Shown: positions 1 to 11,953 of the stretch, in pieces | How the letters are laid out: every line of letters starts with the position of its first letter | Numbering within the stretch: the stretch's first letter is position 1 | NCBI RefSeq assembly: GCF_037975245.1 | Contig: NC_092578.1 | Location: 9,466,359-9,530,358 of the forward strand | Direction of reading: 5' to 3' | Origin: Apostichopus japonicus | Taxonomy: Eukaryota; Echinodermata; Holothuroidea; Aspidochirotida; Stichopodidae | Length of the DNA stretch: 64,000 bases | Translations under genes and position numbers: made by a program | Notes under the pieces: model-generated | Told to the model about the DNA's origin: nothing | Seen by the model: the letters and a program-made list of their open reading frames with translations, nothing else | Database searches by the model: none

Positions 1-3000
1 GAGAAGATAAATTCTTATGATACATTGCACTAGCTTAGTAACTTCATTTCACTGAGACACCATGTTTGTTGTTGTCTGTTATGGTACAGTTTGTTCAATT
101 GTCTTGAAGCCTTGTGATATCTAAATTCTGGATACTTGTTACTCCCATTGTCCACTCTTGTGTCCTTGATGAATGGTATTTAAATACTGTAAGCTGAGAA
201 ACTGCTTTGACATCAGCTATTTCAAAATTGTCCGTATCCATGTTAACAACGTTCACTATGCAAATCCATAGCTTTCACTGGAGAACAAGAAATATGACAA
301 TCATCTTACGTAAAGTAGAGAAGCACACATTTATTAATGAAACAATCCAACACAAATACTTCCAGTTCCAACCCTTATATCTGCTTGCAAAACATCCATC
401 ATGCCATAACGCAATGCTGTGCTGTACTGTTCCTCTAAAGGATGTTCTGTACATCTGTAATGTGAAATGAAAATGGAAAAAAGACATATTTAAGGCATTG
501 TGTGAGGACAGAAGTGTCACAAAGATATACCTGTTCAAATGATTTTCCAAGATATGATTTATTTGATTTTAATAGCAAAAGAGACATTCAGGCTCATGGC
601 CAAGGTAACTGGGTTGGAGCCAGCATAAATGTTATGTTTGTTTATTCACTGAGATTGTAACTTGCATTCATTGTAATAATTAAAAATTATTGTTCAAATC
701 TGGGTGAAAGTAGACCCCTTAATGATGCCCCTAACATGTTAAACTAAAAATATAGCTCACACTCAAAATTTGCCAAAAATGTCAATGTCTTTGCTGATAT
801 GAAACTATATGCACATGACAACCTGATCAGATGACAACTACAGTATAGGCAGTTAAGAGTAACTATCTTTAAGCAGTGCAAGTACTGTACTGTATGTACG
901 AATGATGCCACATCATCATGAAACATTAAAAGAAAACATAAAGAGAAAAGAATAAATGTGCAATTTTTTAACACAAACTGCTTCAGACAGGTAGGTAGCA
1001 CATTCTACAAGATTGGTAAATGTCTTTATTTTTCAGAGATAAGGAAAAATACTACAGGTACTGTTATCATTAACTTGTGGGGTTTGAACATTTTTGGGTC
1101 TCTCACATTTACAGACCTCCAGTGGCTGTATTAGCACCATATTTAGCACTACATGTCTATGTCATTAATATAACATAATACAATAAATGTATAAATGTGT
1201 CCAATGTCCTAAATCTGGTTAGTCATATACAGTCCTACAGTAGTAGACTGCAGACCTAGTTAAAATGTAGACTTATTTACAGCATGGAATGGTTACAGTA
1301 TGTACATAAAAAAATTACCAGTCTCCATTGGGGTATAGCTGCTGGAGTGCATTGCTGCATCAGCCTCTGTTGGGCATGGCCTTTCATTGAGGAACTGGTG
1401 TTATCTTTTCTGGTTGATCAGTTTGGATACCAACCTCTCGAGTTTCTTAATTGGGCACACACCTTCAACTGAATAAGACAAATAATACCGGGATGTGCAA
1501 AGTTAATAATATATCAGAATGCATACTGTACGCATAGCAGGGAAGTGCTCATGAATATTTGAGTGCCAGGCAGATTGGGCGGTAGTGTGATCCACACCCT
1601 GGGAGAGGGATTTCATGGGTGGGGTACCCCCCCCCCCCCAAATGGACAAATTTGGCACATGAAGTATGCTTAGGTGGTGCTTTATTCCTATTCTGTGCCA
1701 TATATTCTCCCAGATTTTGGTTATGGTAAAACTTATTAAATTATCATCAAAAAGTGTTGGGCGAAAAAAGTTAAATACTGTTTGTGCGGGGCGGCATTCA
1801 GAACTGCTGGGCGTACAGTAGCTGCCCAGTGTGAGCAAATCCCTGACAGTGTGAATTATATAACTTCCAACATAAATTACTGAATACCACATTTTGCCCT
1901 TCACTAAATAGTCAAAAATTCAAATCAATTTTGCAAACACAGAACAGTAATAACACTACTAGTTAATACAGAACTTTGCTATTGGCACCATAAATTCATC
2001 ACATCTGCTTTATGATTTACAGTATGTATAGTGTCAACTCTGCAAGTATTCAAGAATGGTCCATTTACTAATATAGTGCAAACCTAAACTAGTGATGTGC
2101 AACAATTTCTATTATATTTCTTATTTCTATGTTAGTAGTATACACCTGCAGTATTATAACTCATCTACTAATACCTTACATACACTAAATGTCATAACGT
2201 TTGATGTTACAATGGCAATGTCCCAGTAGGCTTGCTCATAAACTAATATGTCACCAAATTTCATCATGTTCAGGAATGCATAATTGCTTTCAAAAATATA
2301 GCTAGGCTTTGCTTATTTCCAAGACTAAAAATTACGGAATATTCTACAGGTGTGCCCTAAACAATGAAGTGTTTAAAAGATATATACTATAGAAACATGA
2401 TATGGTATATAAATGGGTGACCATTCTAGTTCTCTCACAAATCAGTAGTATCATTTTCATTTTGTATAATATTTAAAACTGCATGATCAGATTATGTGTA
2501 GAGCTATGAAGCCTACGATGTTGTTATATTTTGGCAAATGTCTTTAATTTCTATATCATGATGAAATTATCAATTATTGTAAGACGGACTCAACAACCCC
2601 CGGAATGGTGCGTCATGTCCGATGAAGCGCATATTTGGTGCGTTATTACAACTACAATATGTGCTTCAGTGTCCGTCAATGTGCCATGCATGGTGTATCC
2701 TTTAAATTAAATGTGATAAATTTTGTCGAACATAAAATGGTGGCATTCACAATTATTGGTGACATTGATTTGTTTATGTTGTCCTTGATTTTATGATTAA
2801 ACAACGATGATAGCAAACTATCATGTTATGAATGCATAAACATGTGAACAATATCTACTATCCTTCACTAATTCAACAAAGGAGCCTGTAGAGCTAGTGT
2901 AGCTTCTTTCTGAGAAGGCTTTTGAGTTTTGAATTAATTTGGAAAACTTAGTAATATCAGTTATCACTTTACACTACAGTTACAGGAAAAGCCGCTACCG

Positions 3001-3064
3001 TTTTTTTTAAGTTACTATACCAAGTTGGGAGTATTATAGGCAAACTCTAATTTGGGTGAAAGAG
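1..3064. other. No gene recognised
   Basis: AT-rich sequence with only short chance frames on both strands and a poly-C run near 1628. I see no splice-phased coding segment and no TTL-domain motif that would continue TTLL4 from the right. It is probably intron of TTLL4 or intergenic DNA. Confidence 0.5.
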
Positions 3065-3073
3065 TTTAAATTA

Positions 3074-3347
3074 CAAAGTGGCTATTCTTACGACTAGTCG
3101 TAACAATAATTCCCTTTTACGCATGCACAGTTGCTTTAACGTGGCTATTTTTATGACTAGGAGTACTCTTTTTACGACTAGGAGTAACAATATTTTCCGG
3201 TTAAGGGTTGGGTTAGGGGTTAGGTGTTAGGTTTACCCCTACTACATGCGCAGTTGCTTTATTTACTTTACTGCGCATGAATTCGCCGATGTCGTAAGAA
3301 TAGTTTATAAATAATTGTTACGACTAGTCGTAAGAATAGCCACGGCC
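3074..3347. mobile_element. MULE-like MITE with 9-bp target duplication
   Basis: A 274-bp non-coding element. Its ends hold a 30-bp perfect inverted repeat, 3078-3107 against 3314-3343, beginning GTGGCTATTCTTACGACTAG. The 9-bp sequence TTTAAATTA flanks it at 3065-3073 and 3348-3356. Nine-base duplications with long terminal inverted repeats are typical of Mutator-like elements, so the family call is inference. The inside holds GGTTAG-like runs and no coding frame. Confidence 0.7.
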
Positions 3348-4193
3348 TTTAAATTAATGCGTATATACATTTTTTCTTTGCAAGTGGAGAATCATCCACA
3401 GCTAAAGTGGCTATGCGGATTGACAAACAAGTGAAGCAAAGTAAATATCCTAGCCTATGCATATTAGACTTAAAAAAGTAAAAGAACCCAATGCCTTAGT
3501 AACTTAATTCATCTTGGAATTGCTCAGCAGATTCGAGGTTATTTCACCACTTAAGAACCCATTCTCAGACAAAAAAAAGACAAAACTGAAATGGCTACAC
3601 AAATTAGTAGTCTATAACTGAGAATGACCATGCATGCAAATATGCAGTAAATTTTCAAGTTGTCAGACTAATTTATTTGTTGCTAGGAACTCTATAATTG
3701 TGCTGGTAAAGTAGAGTAGGAAATGAAAACAGTCACTTTATTGCGTATAGGCCCGTCCCTCACGTATCTCATTGCATACTAGACTTACAGTTACAAAATA
3801 AATATGCCCATATCAAAAATGCTCTTGACAGGAATAACCATCAAATTGAGGCAGGCTCTCCATGGTGCATAATTTTATAAATCTGGGCCTGGAGCTAGGC
3901 TACAGTAGTCCTACTTTTGCTATTGCTCCGCTCATGAGAAGTTGCATTTCTTTCGAGTTTAATTTTCTTGTGGGGAGATCTCCCTACCAAATCCATATTA
4001 CACTAATGTAGGCTAAGTCCTATTCATATTTGCAAAGCTACCGAATCATAAACCAAACACATGATACCGCACACTTCCATACTGATCATGCTTAGTAGGC
4101 GAATATAAGTAGAAAAGCATAAATAACACTTCATGAAATGTTCGGCCTAGGCTAGGCTACAGTTTGTACAGCAGCCTGCACTGCAGTGCATGG

Positions 4194-4399
4194 ACACTGC
4201 GGAGTTCGGACACCAAAGCCTTAAAACACCCCAAAACTATATCTCATGGTATAAATCACCAAACTATACTTGATATGGTTGGGTCATTTTGGAGAGAAAA
4301 TAACTGTAGCTTCGTAGTTTTTCGTGCAATTGGCTCTTGCTGTAGGTTGTCTCATCGTGAAATCGCGTATTTCTTAGGGGTGTCCGAACTTCGCAGTGT
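4194..4399. mobile_element. Short MITE, ACACTGCGGAGTTCGGACACC ends
   Basis: About 206 bp bounded by a 21-bp inverted repeat with one mismatch: the left end runs from ACACTGCGGAG to GGACACC, and the right end reads as GGTGTCCGAA to GCAGTGT. A longer relative with the same ends and much of the same interior lies at 15281-15754. No coding frame is inside. The superfamily cannot be set because no clear target duplication is visible. Confidence 0.6.
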
Positions 4400-4626
4400 T
4401 CCAAACTTCGCAAAACTGACTATACTACTACTGTACTAGCCTATGTCTCTCGGTGTATTAGTTGCCTTAGTTTGTAGTACTGGTAGTAGTAGGCCTAGCT
4501 AGCATGATCTATTGAACAATATAACAATGAAGCCTACGGCAGACCAAACACTTCGGCTGGAAAACAGTATGCAGTAGCCTAAATAGTGAATATATAACGT
4601 TAGTCGTTAGCATAATTTGCTGCCTA

Positions 4627-4690
4627 CCTTCTCGAATGATCTGCCATGCCAGTAAATGCTCCGCGAAGGTAGCATTGGTCATTTTGTCGA
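4627..4690 (-). CDS. Possible first coding exon of an unknown gene
   Basis: On the minus strand, an ATG near 4686 opens a short frame reading MTNATFAEHLLAWQIIRE and ends at a good splice donor (GAAG|GTAGGC) near 4630. The sequence upstream on that strand, up to about 4870, is CpG-rich with NotI- and BssHII-like GC motifs, as at a promoter. I do not recognise the peptide and found no second exon. A second frame across the same DNA, starting MPKAVTNKTD, ends at a TAG inside the donor. It could equally be a non-coding first exon or chance. Confidence 0.25.
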
Positions 4691-5291
4691 TCCCCGATCT
4701 CTGTTTCAGTAGATCGTTTCTGGAGACCCAGTCCACGTACGTAGCACCAGCTCAAGTACACTTTTAATTTCATGTCCGTTTTGTTGGTCACTGCTTTTGG
4801 CATTGGGACCCACAATAAAGCAACCTGTGCCTTCCACCTCAACAGCGCGGCGACGCGGCCGCATTATACACGTTACGTGTGTTATGCTACCACTGCATGA
4901 AACTGTGCTATATATTACGTATATTTACATACAGGGTACACTGTACACTGGCAGTGTATTACAAATACCGTGTCACGTGATTAACGGTGAACCATCGAAA
5001 CATATGAAATTGGCCCGCCCTCTAAAAATTTCCTAGCTGAGAGTGTGCTTTTAAATTAGTCGTTAGGACTTATAAAACAATTGATTGACATTTACATTCA
5101 TGCCTGGTCTGAGTAAAGGATGTCCTTATAATTGGATGTCCTCCTTTTAGCCCTAAAGGAACATTCCAGATCATAAGAATATGTTAAAGCTGAATATCCA
5201 AACATTACCAGCAATAGTTGTTTTTCCCCCTTTTTAACCATGGACTATGAAATATAAAGACAGGAACTCTGCCTAAGATCATTTCTTTATT

Positions 5292-5645
5292 AAAGAGAGG
5301 CTACTACTATTAAAGAGAGGCTACTACTATTAAAGAGAGGCTACTACTATTAAAGAGAGGCTACTACTATTAAAGAGAGGCTACTACTATTAAAGAGAGG
5401 CTACTACTATTAAAGAGAGGCTACTACTATTAAAGAGAGGCTACTACTTTTAAAGAGAGGCTACTACTATTAAAGAGAGGCTACTACTATTAAAGAGAGG
5501 CTACTACTATTAAAGAGAGGCTACTACTATTAAAGAGAGGCTACTACTATTAAAGAGAGGCTACTACTATTAAAGAGAGGCTACTACTATTAAAGAGAGG
5601 CTACTACTTTTAAAGAGAGGCTACTACTATTAAAGAGAGGCTACT
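5292..5645. repeat. 20-bp minisatellite, about 17.7 copies
   Basis: A nearly perfect head-to-tail array of the 20-mer taaagagaggctactactat. Two copies carry A to T near their end (ctacttt). The array runs straight into the SINE-like repeat at 5646, with the last unit cut after ggctact. Near-identity of the units indicates recent expansion. Confidence 0.95.
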
Positions 5646-5683
5646 CAATCATACGGCCCGAGTTCGAGTCACTCTGAGATTAA
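5646..5683 (+). repeat. SINE-like repeat copy 1, 5' fragment
   Basis: A fragment of a tRNA-headed interspersed repeat that contains a B-box-like GTTCGAGTCAC. It continues after the TTAA transposon at 7527-7693. The two parts joined match the minus-strand copy at 45955-46220, which has no transposon. Confidence 0.7.
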
Positions 5684-7526
5684 AGACCAACTATGGAGAC
5701 TTTTCGATGAACATAAAATCCCACCATTTTGCATGTATGTAATCCTTAACTCACTCCAATTACATTGCTGTAATTAACTTTACCAATTTCGGACGTTAAA
5801 TACGTGAAAAATGGGAAGAAAAGTCAGCTTTTTATGAAACCTGTTTCAGACATTCCTGAAACATTCCGAAGACATCAGGTGACCATGTGACGTCACTGTT
5901 TGTATACCTCACTCACAACAATACTTTTAGTGTGTAAAGTTGTATACTTGAGCTGCCAAAAACATCAACGATATTACTCCTTTTCCCCCGAAATGCCACA
6001 ATTCTGTGTTGTTGGAGGTTGCAGTTATACCTCATCCAACAAAAGCATCAGCTTTTTTAGATTTCCGAGTAAAAGAACCGACGTAAAACGCCGCAGACTT
6101 TGGATCAATTTTTGAGATCCACGCAGAAAGATTTTTCAGCACCCGGAGTATCTCATGCCCATGAGTCCACATGCATGACCCTGCCTCTGTGTAAGCTGCA
6201 AATGTATCATTCTGCGAAAGTTATATTCTGTCGATAGCTGTGTTGGACCATGGCCGGACATAGCTAATGTGAAATTGACCGTTAACAAGCTCTGGACGTC
6301 CTTACATGTAACATTATATCACGCAATTGACAGTATAATATTTACCGTAAGAGATGACCGTGTATATACCGTGCCTATAGGGTAGCATTGTTAGTACATG
6401 TATGGCTCATAGCATGTGTAAATAGTCATGCTGTAGGATTTCATCGTATTTATCTATTTCCTTTGTTGTATTCCAGTATCGTGAGTTCGTGATACATTGT
6501 GTTATATTGTCCGTTATGTTTATTCCGGCATCTGCATGGTCCAAGGAGTTGTATAAAAACGGTTCTATGTAGCGATCGGACGTTTTATTTCGTTAGTGAC
6601 TGTCTTGTGATTGTGGGATGTAACTGGTCAAGGCCTGTTTCAACTAGACTTAACTCTATGGAATTACACAGAGTCACGGTAGTATTTCGCCCAGGATTGA
6701 ACGAGAAACGTGGATTTGAATATTCACTGCTAAATTTTGTTTATTGAAAGGATACTTTTTCTGTGTTTGTACTTTTGGATATTTAAACGAGTAAGTACCA
6801 TGTTCAGCTGAAGCTTAGTCATGTATATGCTACCCTGGTCGATTCGGGTCAGCGTCTTCTCGTAGTTGTTCGATTATGTTTAGTGTCTTTTTGGTAATTC
6901 GTTGACAGTAACGTAAGCCATTTTCCCGTCACATATCACGCATGAGGCATCTTTTAGGTCTATTCTTCTGTTCAGTTTACGGTATCTTGCGATCATTTTG
7001 TATTACGGAATCGCCAAGCTGCTTGCATGTTCTACAGTATATTGTACCGTACGGACCTATTGATGCTCCGCTATGTAAAAGATGCTTCCATTTGAGTGGA
7101 AATTTTGCTAATGAAATAACCAATTTAACTAAAATTTCTGCTTATAATTGTCTTAAAACTAGTTGTTAACCTTCATGTGTTCTTGTTTTAAGCTAACAGC
7201 TTTTCAAACGCTCGAAATTGGAAGTCAAAAACAGTACAATTGATCGCTATCTGTGTACAAACAGTGCCTATATCAGCGTTTGATTTTCGCGGTATACAAA
7301 CAATGACGTCACACGGTGACCAGAGGCTCCTTTGGGTCAATCTCTGTTTTCAGACATTCCAGAGGTTCATGTCACGTTACTACCCAAAATGTCCATTTTC
7401 GTGGTCGTTTTTTGATGGGTTAAAGTAGGTTTTCGAAGATTATTTTTTACACATGTTGATTATGGGTATGTAAACTCCTAAATTAATGGAAATCGCAAAA
7501 AAAAAATTTGCCTCCATAGTTGGTCT
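5684..7526 (+). mobile_element. TTAA-flanked THAP transposon, Kolobok-like, degenerate
   Basis: An 1843-bp element with a 15-bp perfect terminal inverted repeat (AGACCAACTATGGAG at the left, its complement at the right), flanked on both sides by TTAA. It sits inside a SINE-like repeat whose paralogue at 45955-46220 keeps a single TTAA at the matching point (46115-46118), so both ends and the 4-bp duplication are fixed by an empty site. It carries the start of a THAP zinc finger (5993-6115). TTAA duplication with a THAP domain is known for Kolobok transposases; piggyBac also uses TTAA but has no THAP. No intact transposase was found, so it is non-autonomous. Confidence 0.8.
5993..6115 (+). pseudogene. 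Broken THAP-domain frame inside the TTAA transposon
   Basis: From the ATG at 5993 the frame codes for 40 residues beginning MPQFCVVGGC and ending RRRLWINF before a stop. This shows the first part of a THAP C2CH finger: the C-x4-C pair at residues 5 and 10, the FRFP motif and the conserved Trp. After a likely one-base frameshift near 6108 another frame reads LRSTQKDFSAPGVS, resembling the next part of a THAP domain, but the closing C-x2-H pair is not evident. It is probably a relic of a THAP DNA-binding transposase. A host THAP gene is unlikely because it lies between transposon ends. Confidence 0.65.
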
Positions 7527-7693
7527 TTAATGTATGTCATCCAGTTACAGAGTTGTTGACAATTGACAATTCATAATCATGGACGTTAAATATGAATCTA
7601 AGAGACTGACTTCGGTTCAGCTTGCGGCTTTGATAAGCCAATGATGGCTTCTTCGCAAATTCCTGCTTGCAGGAGAATCTAAAATACATACAT
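7527..7693 (+). repeat. SINE-like repeat copy 1, 3' part
   Basis: Continues copy 1 after the transposon. It shares blocks around ccagttacagagttgttgac, gacgttaaatatgaatctaa and ttcctgcttgcaggag, and the tail ctaaaatacatacat, with the copy at 45955-46220. The shared 3' end supports a family with a defined tail. It lies just downstream, in gene sense, of TTLL4 exon 7. Confidence 0.75.
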
Positions 7694-7721
7694 ACTGAAT
7701 CATAAGAGGAAGGTGACTTAC

Positions 7722-10700
7722 TTCATAGTTGCGAATCTAGTCAGACCATCATCGTAGACATAGACCCTCAGAGGATCGAAGGAAGACACGTACACGTAGA
7801 GACGCAGGTCAAACTTGCTGCCGTTGATGAGGTAAGGCTTGGAGAGATATTTCTGAATGATCACAGACTTCCTGCGAGGAATCTGGCTCCATTTGTGAAT
7901 GACACGGACCCCGATCCCACGAGCAGAGGCAGGCTATGTTGGAAAAGACAGCAAAAACAGCCAATAAGAAGGATACCTGGGGAGCACTATCATGAATAAT
8001 TTACTACAAAAATTTACTACAAAAATTTCACGATAAGATTCAAAATACAGAGAACATTGCCAGCTTAGCCATCGATCTATAACTATCGCATTTCAAGGAT
8101 AAATCAACATGAAGGATTAAGAAAGGAAAGTAAAGCTTTTGAAGAACAAGTTTGCAATGATGACATCACACATAACCTACTTGTGCTTCACTTCCTGAGA
8201 TATGGAAGGTTTCAGCTAGTCTAAAATAGGTTACATTCAATCACACGTATCTCAAGTTAAGGACGAGATATTGAGATGGAGTTTCCCATTAAACAGTGTG
8301 GCATAGTTTGCTTTTTAAGGTAAATATTACATTGTATGCAACCGGAATATTCCTTAAACATTAAATGGTGCTCTCATTAAACCAGAAGAGAATGGCGATT
8401 AACACCGAGAAACTCACCGGCTTCATAATCCACTTTTGCTTTGAGCTGCCGTCCTCCCAGGCCCGCTTGAGAAGCTTCAGATCGAATGGCAAGACGAACG
8501 TTTGGGGGAAAAAATTGTATTCTTTCTTCCCATAATGCAGCTGCATTTTGTACAAGTTCTTCCAAAGGCGATCCTTGCGACCCATTTGGAAGGAGCCGGG
8601 AAAGTGATTAATCTTGAGAAGAGAAGTAGATTGTAACAGTTTTCAATTCCTATTTTCAAAAATTTGCAATCCAGTCAAAGGTTTTTATTAAGCAAAAGGA
8701 AAAATGTAAAACACTGACAATAAAATCAAATAGAATTCTTTGAAATATCGAACATTTTTTGGAAAGAATAGTTGAACCAGTGACTCCTGGAAGATAAATC
8801 TGTTTGATGTTAATTGAAAAATTCCATTCTTATTTTTGGGATCAACCCCTCTAAACGGTTCTTTGCATGGTGAAGAACCCTGCACAGATGACTACTTTGG
8901 ATGCAACCCATGGCTGGAACATATATGTGACAATTTAAATAAGAAATTCCAAAACTGCAATAGACAAACTGTATATAAAAATTTCAAACAACAGGTTCGT
9001 CAAGTTATTTCTTTTCTATTTTTAATTTAATGTACTACAGAGATTGCTACATGACATTTATAGACAACTTTTGTCTTTAGGTCTCTGACATTGTGAAAAC
9101 AACACAAAGGACACTGCAGTCCTTATTTGAGGGAACTTTTTCATAAGAAATTACAGATGATGTGGATTTTAAAAATCAAAGGAATGCCCGAGAACTTACA
9201 AAACCACAACTGAATGGGAAAAAAATCCCACTTTTTGTAGAAAATTTTGAAGTCAGCTTTGTTTAACATTACATTTACTAAGTTGGATCTTGCTGTTATT
9301 GAAATAGTTACAGTTAAATAATGCTATATAAACTCAAAAGTTAAATTTAGTTACCTTTTGATAGTCCTTGATGGCTCGAAATCCACTTCCTTTCATGTGT
9401 TTTCCCCAATAGCCTAACCACTCGTGAGGTTCTTAAAGAAAGCATTGACAAGTTTAAAGAAGATTCTACACTTTGAAGGTCTAACAAAATTTAAAACAAA
9501 ATTTTAAACAAATAACAAACGAAGGAACTTATCACAATGTTTTGAAATGACACAAAACATGAAATAAATTGTCTCTTGTGCATGCAGAAATAATTAGCAT
9601 AAGAATTGTCCAAATGATGACATTGCAGTAGAATTTCCCTTCAATCAAAATGACAAAGACTCACTGGGGCCAGCTTAAGGTCAGCACATCAACAACAAAG
9701 ATATGTGCAAGTTCATGTTGTTTCTATGTCAGTAACTGGTACTACAAGGGTCAGTGGAGGCAAAATTGCAGAATTCAAGGAGAATGGCAGACTACAAGGA
9801 AAATGGCAGAATTGTCTCCATAATGTACAGTTTGAGAGAAAAACTACAACTATCTTGTATGAAAATGGTGTTCCTCACTTTTGCAAATGAATTTAATTTC
9901 TTTTACAGAAATCTGAACAAAATACAGAATCAGCCGCTTACTTTTCGTGGCTCGGAATCCCGATCTGGCGATGCAATTCTTCACGACGTGTGGAGTCACG
10001 GTGCTCATCCTCCACTTGAGCAGCTTGCGTAGATCCCACGGTAACGGTACAACTAAAAATATATATTGTCAAGAGTAAAATTATTAGATACTGCATAGCA
10101 TTTAAAGCTACTTCATAAACTTCCAATATTTCAGTCAAAATTATAAGAATTAACTAATTGACACTGTATCCCTTAGAAATGATCTCTATTCTCTAGCATT
10201 ATATTTTTTTTCTTCTTGGAAACCAATCAGTAGCAGACTTCATCCTTGAGTGCTGCATATATAACAGAGTTCATTGGGAACCTCTCTTTACTTTCCATGA
10301 GGAAGTAAACCCTTTCTTGAGTGAGATCACAGAGCACATTTTGAACATTTTGAAACAAATTTCATATCAAAGTCTTCTTACAAATGAATTGCACAGGATG
10401 AGAAATGACTGTGAAAATGAATATATATTTGACCTTCACATGGTGACAGGTTATATTTGCAGAGACACATTTCAATTACGGTAACCATAACCCTAATTAC
10501 ACTACTTTGCCAATATTATAAAACAGTCAGTAACACTACATCTAAGAACCTTAAGAAAACGAGAAATTTGCAAAGTTATAACCCTCATGGAATGGTATCT
10601 TGGTTAACTTTTCTCGCCGTTTTCTTTCCCAGACTGTATTCTGAATGCTTTGAATTACGGTAGCATAAAAATTGTACAATAACCTTAAGTCAAAAGAATA

Positions 10701-11866
10701 TATATTACCAGTGGTCATTCTCACTGTGAGATTCAAGACTTATCTATGAATAAATATCTCCCTTTCTCCCAAACAGTTGCCACAGGCCAGACTTGGACTG
10801 CACCTTGTTCTCTGATTGTTTTCTGCACAGAACTGTACTTTTAGTGCTAATAATTGCTGTCATATTGCTTGTAACGTTACTATGTATTAACGAATGCAAT
10901 AAGTGTTAGTGTTATACATTGCAAGATATAAAACTAGGACCTAAGATGATGTTTCTCCCTGTCAGCCTCAAAATGACCACAGACCCTGAATCAAACGGCA
11001 GCTACCTTCTCTAATATTTTATTCACAAACTGTGTCCTGAACAATAGAAAGACTGGGAATGAAGGTTGTAGTGACCTTCGAGGGACCCTTGGGGGAGGGT
11101 GGGGGCAATGTAATAATGTGACCAGTTTGGTAGATCGGAGAGTACATGTATAGGAGACAGGAATGAAGTAAATACTTCACAATCATTATATCATTATTGC
11201 CAATAATACGAACACCCTCAACGTTTCTCAGGAGTGATGTTAGCTCATACCTGAACTTACCTTTTTCTCCATCTGCAACAAAGTTAACAGTGGGAGGGAC
11301 ATTGCTGAACAGGCTTGGAGAGAGGGCCGGGTGAGCTTCATCATTCCCAGTGGTCAACATGTGGAGGAGAGACGACCCACTTCTCGAGGCAAGGATTGAC
11401 CTTGTGTAGCCGTTGGACGGCACTGATTTACCGGCTGGAATGACCGGTGGCTTGTAAGAGTGTCCACTGGCTATGGAATAACCATCTGATTCATCTATTT
11501 GCGATAATGGAGATAAGTGAGAATAGAACATTGTGTTGCTATTAAAATAGATGTTGTCCTCCTATCATCGAAAACCAGTCTTTGTTTTGGAGGTTGGAGG
11601 GATCGTCCTGGGTTTGTGTCGCAACCGATGGCAGTGTTCGACCCAGCCTGCTAGAGATTTGGACACCACAGCTAAGTGCATGCCATACTGATACCATGTA
11701 GATATGCTTCATTACATGTTAAATGTGGATCTAAAACAAACGATTGTAGAGCAGGAATCTCTTTCTGAACAGTAGAGCAATATGTTCACGTAACCCATTT
11801 GTATGATTTATTTTAATTGAAAATGTCTACTGGCCATTGGCAAACATGCACTTACTCCTCAGACAT

Positions 11867-11953
<87 letters not shown>

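Noticed and set aside
3200-3235. Possible interstitial telomere repeat (ggttaggggttaggtgttagg)
   Set aside because: Short, irregular and inside a MITE; not a TTAGGG array.
5292-5645. Regularly spaced repeats that might suggest a CRISPR array
   Set aside because: Pure head-to-tail 20-mers without spacers, in an animal genome; a minisatellite.
9938-10138. 66-codon minus-strand frame beginning MTEILEVYEV
   Set aside because: Overlaps TTLL4 exon 4 in another frame; the real frame reads LPWDLRKLLKW and fits both splice phases.
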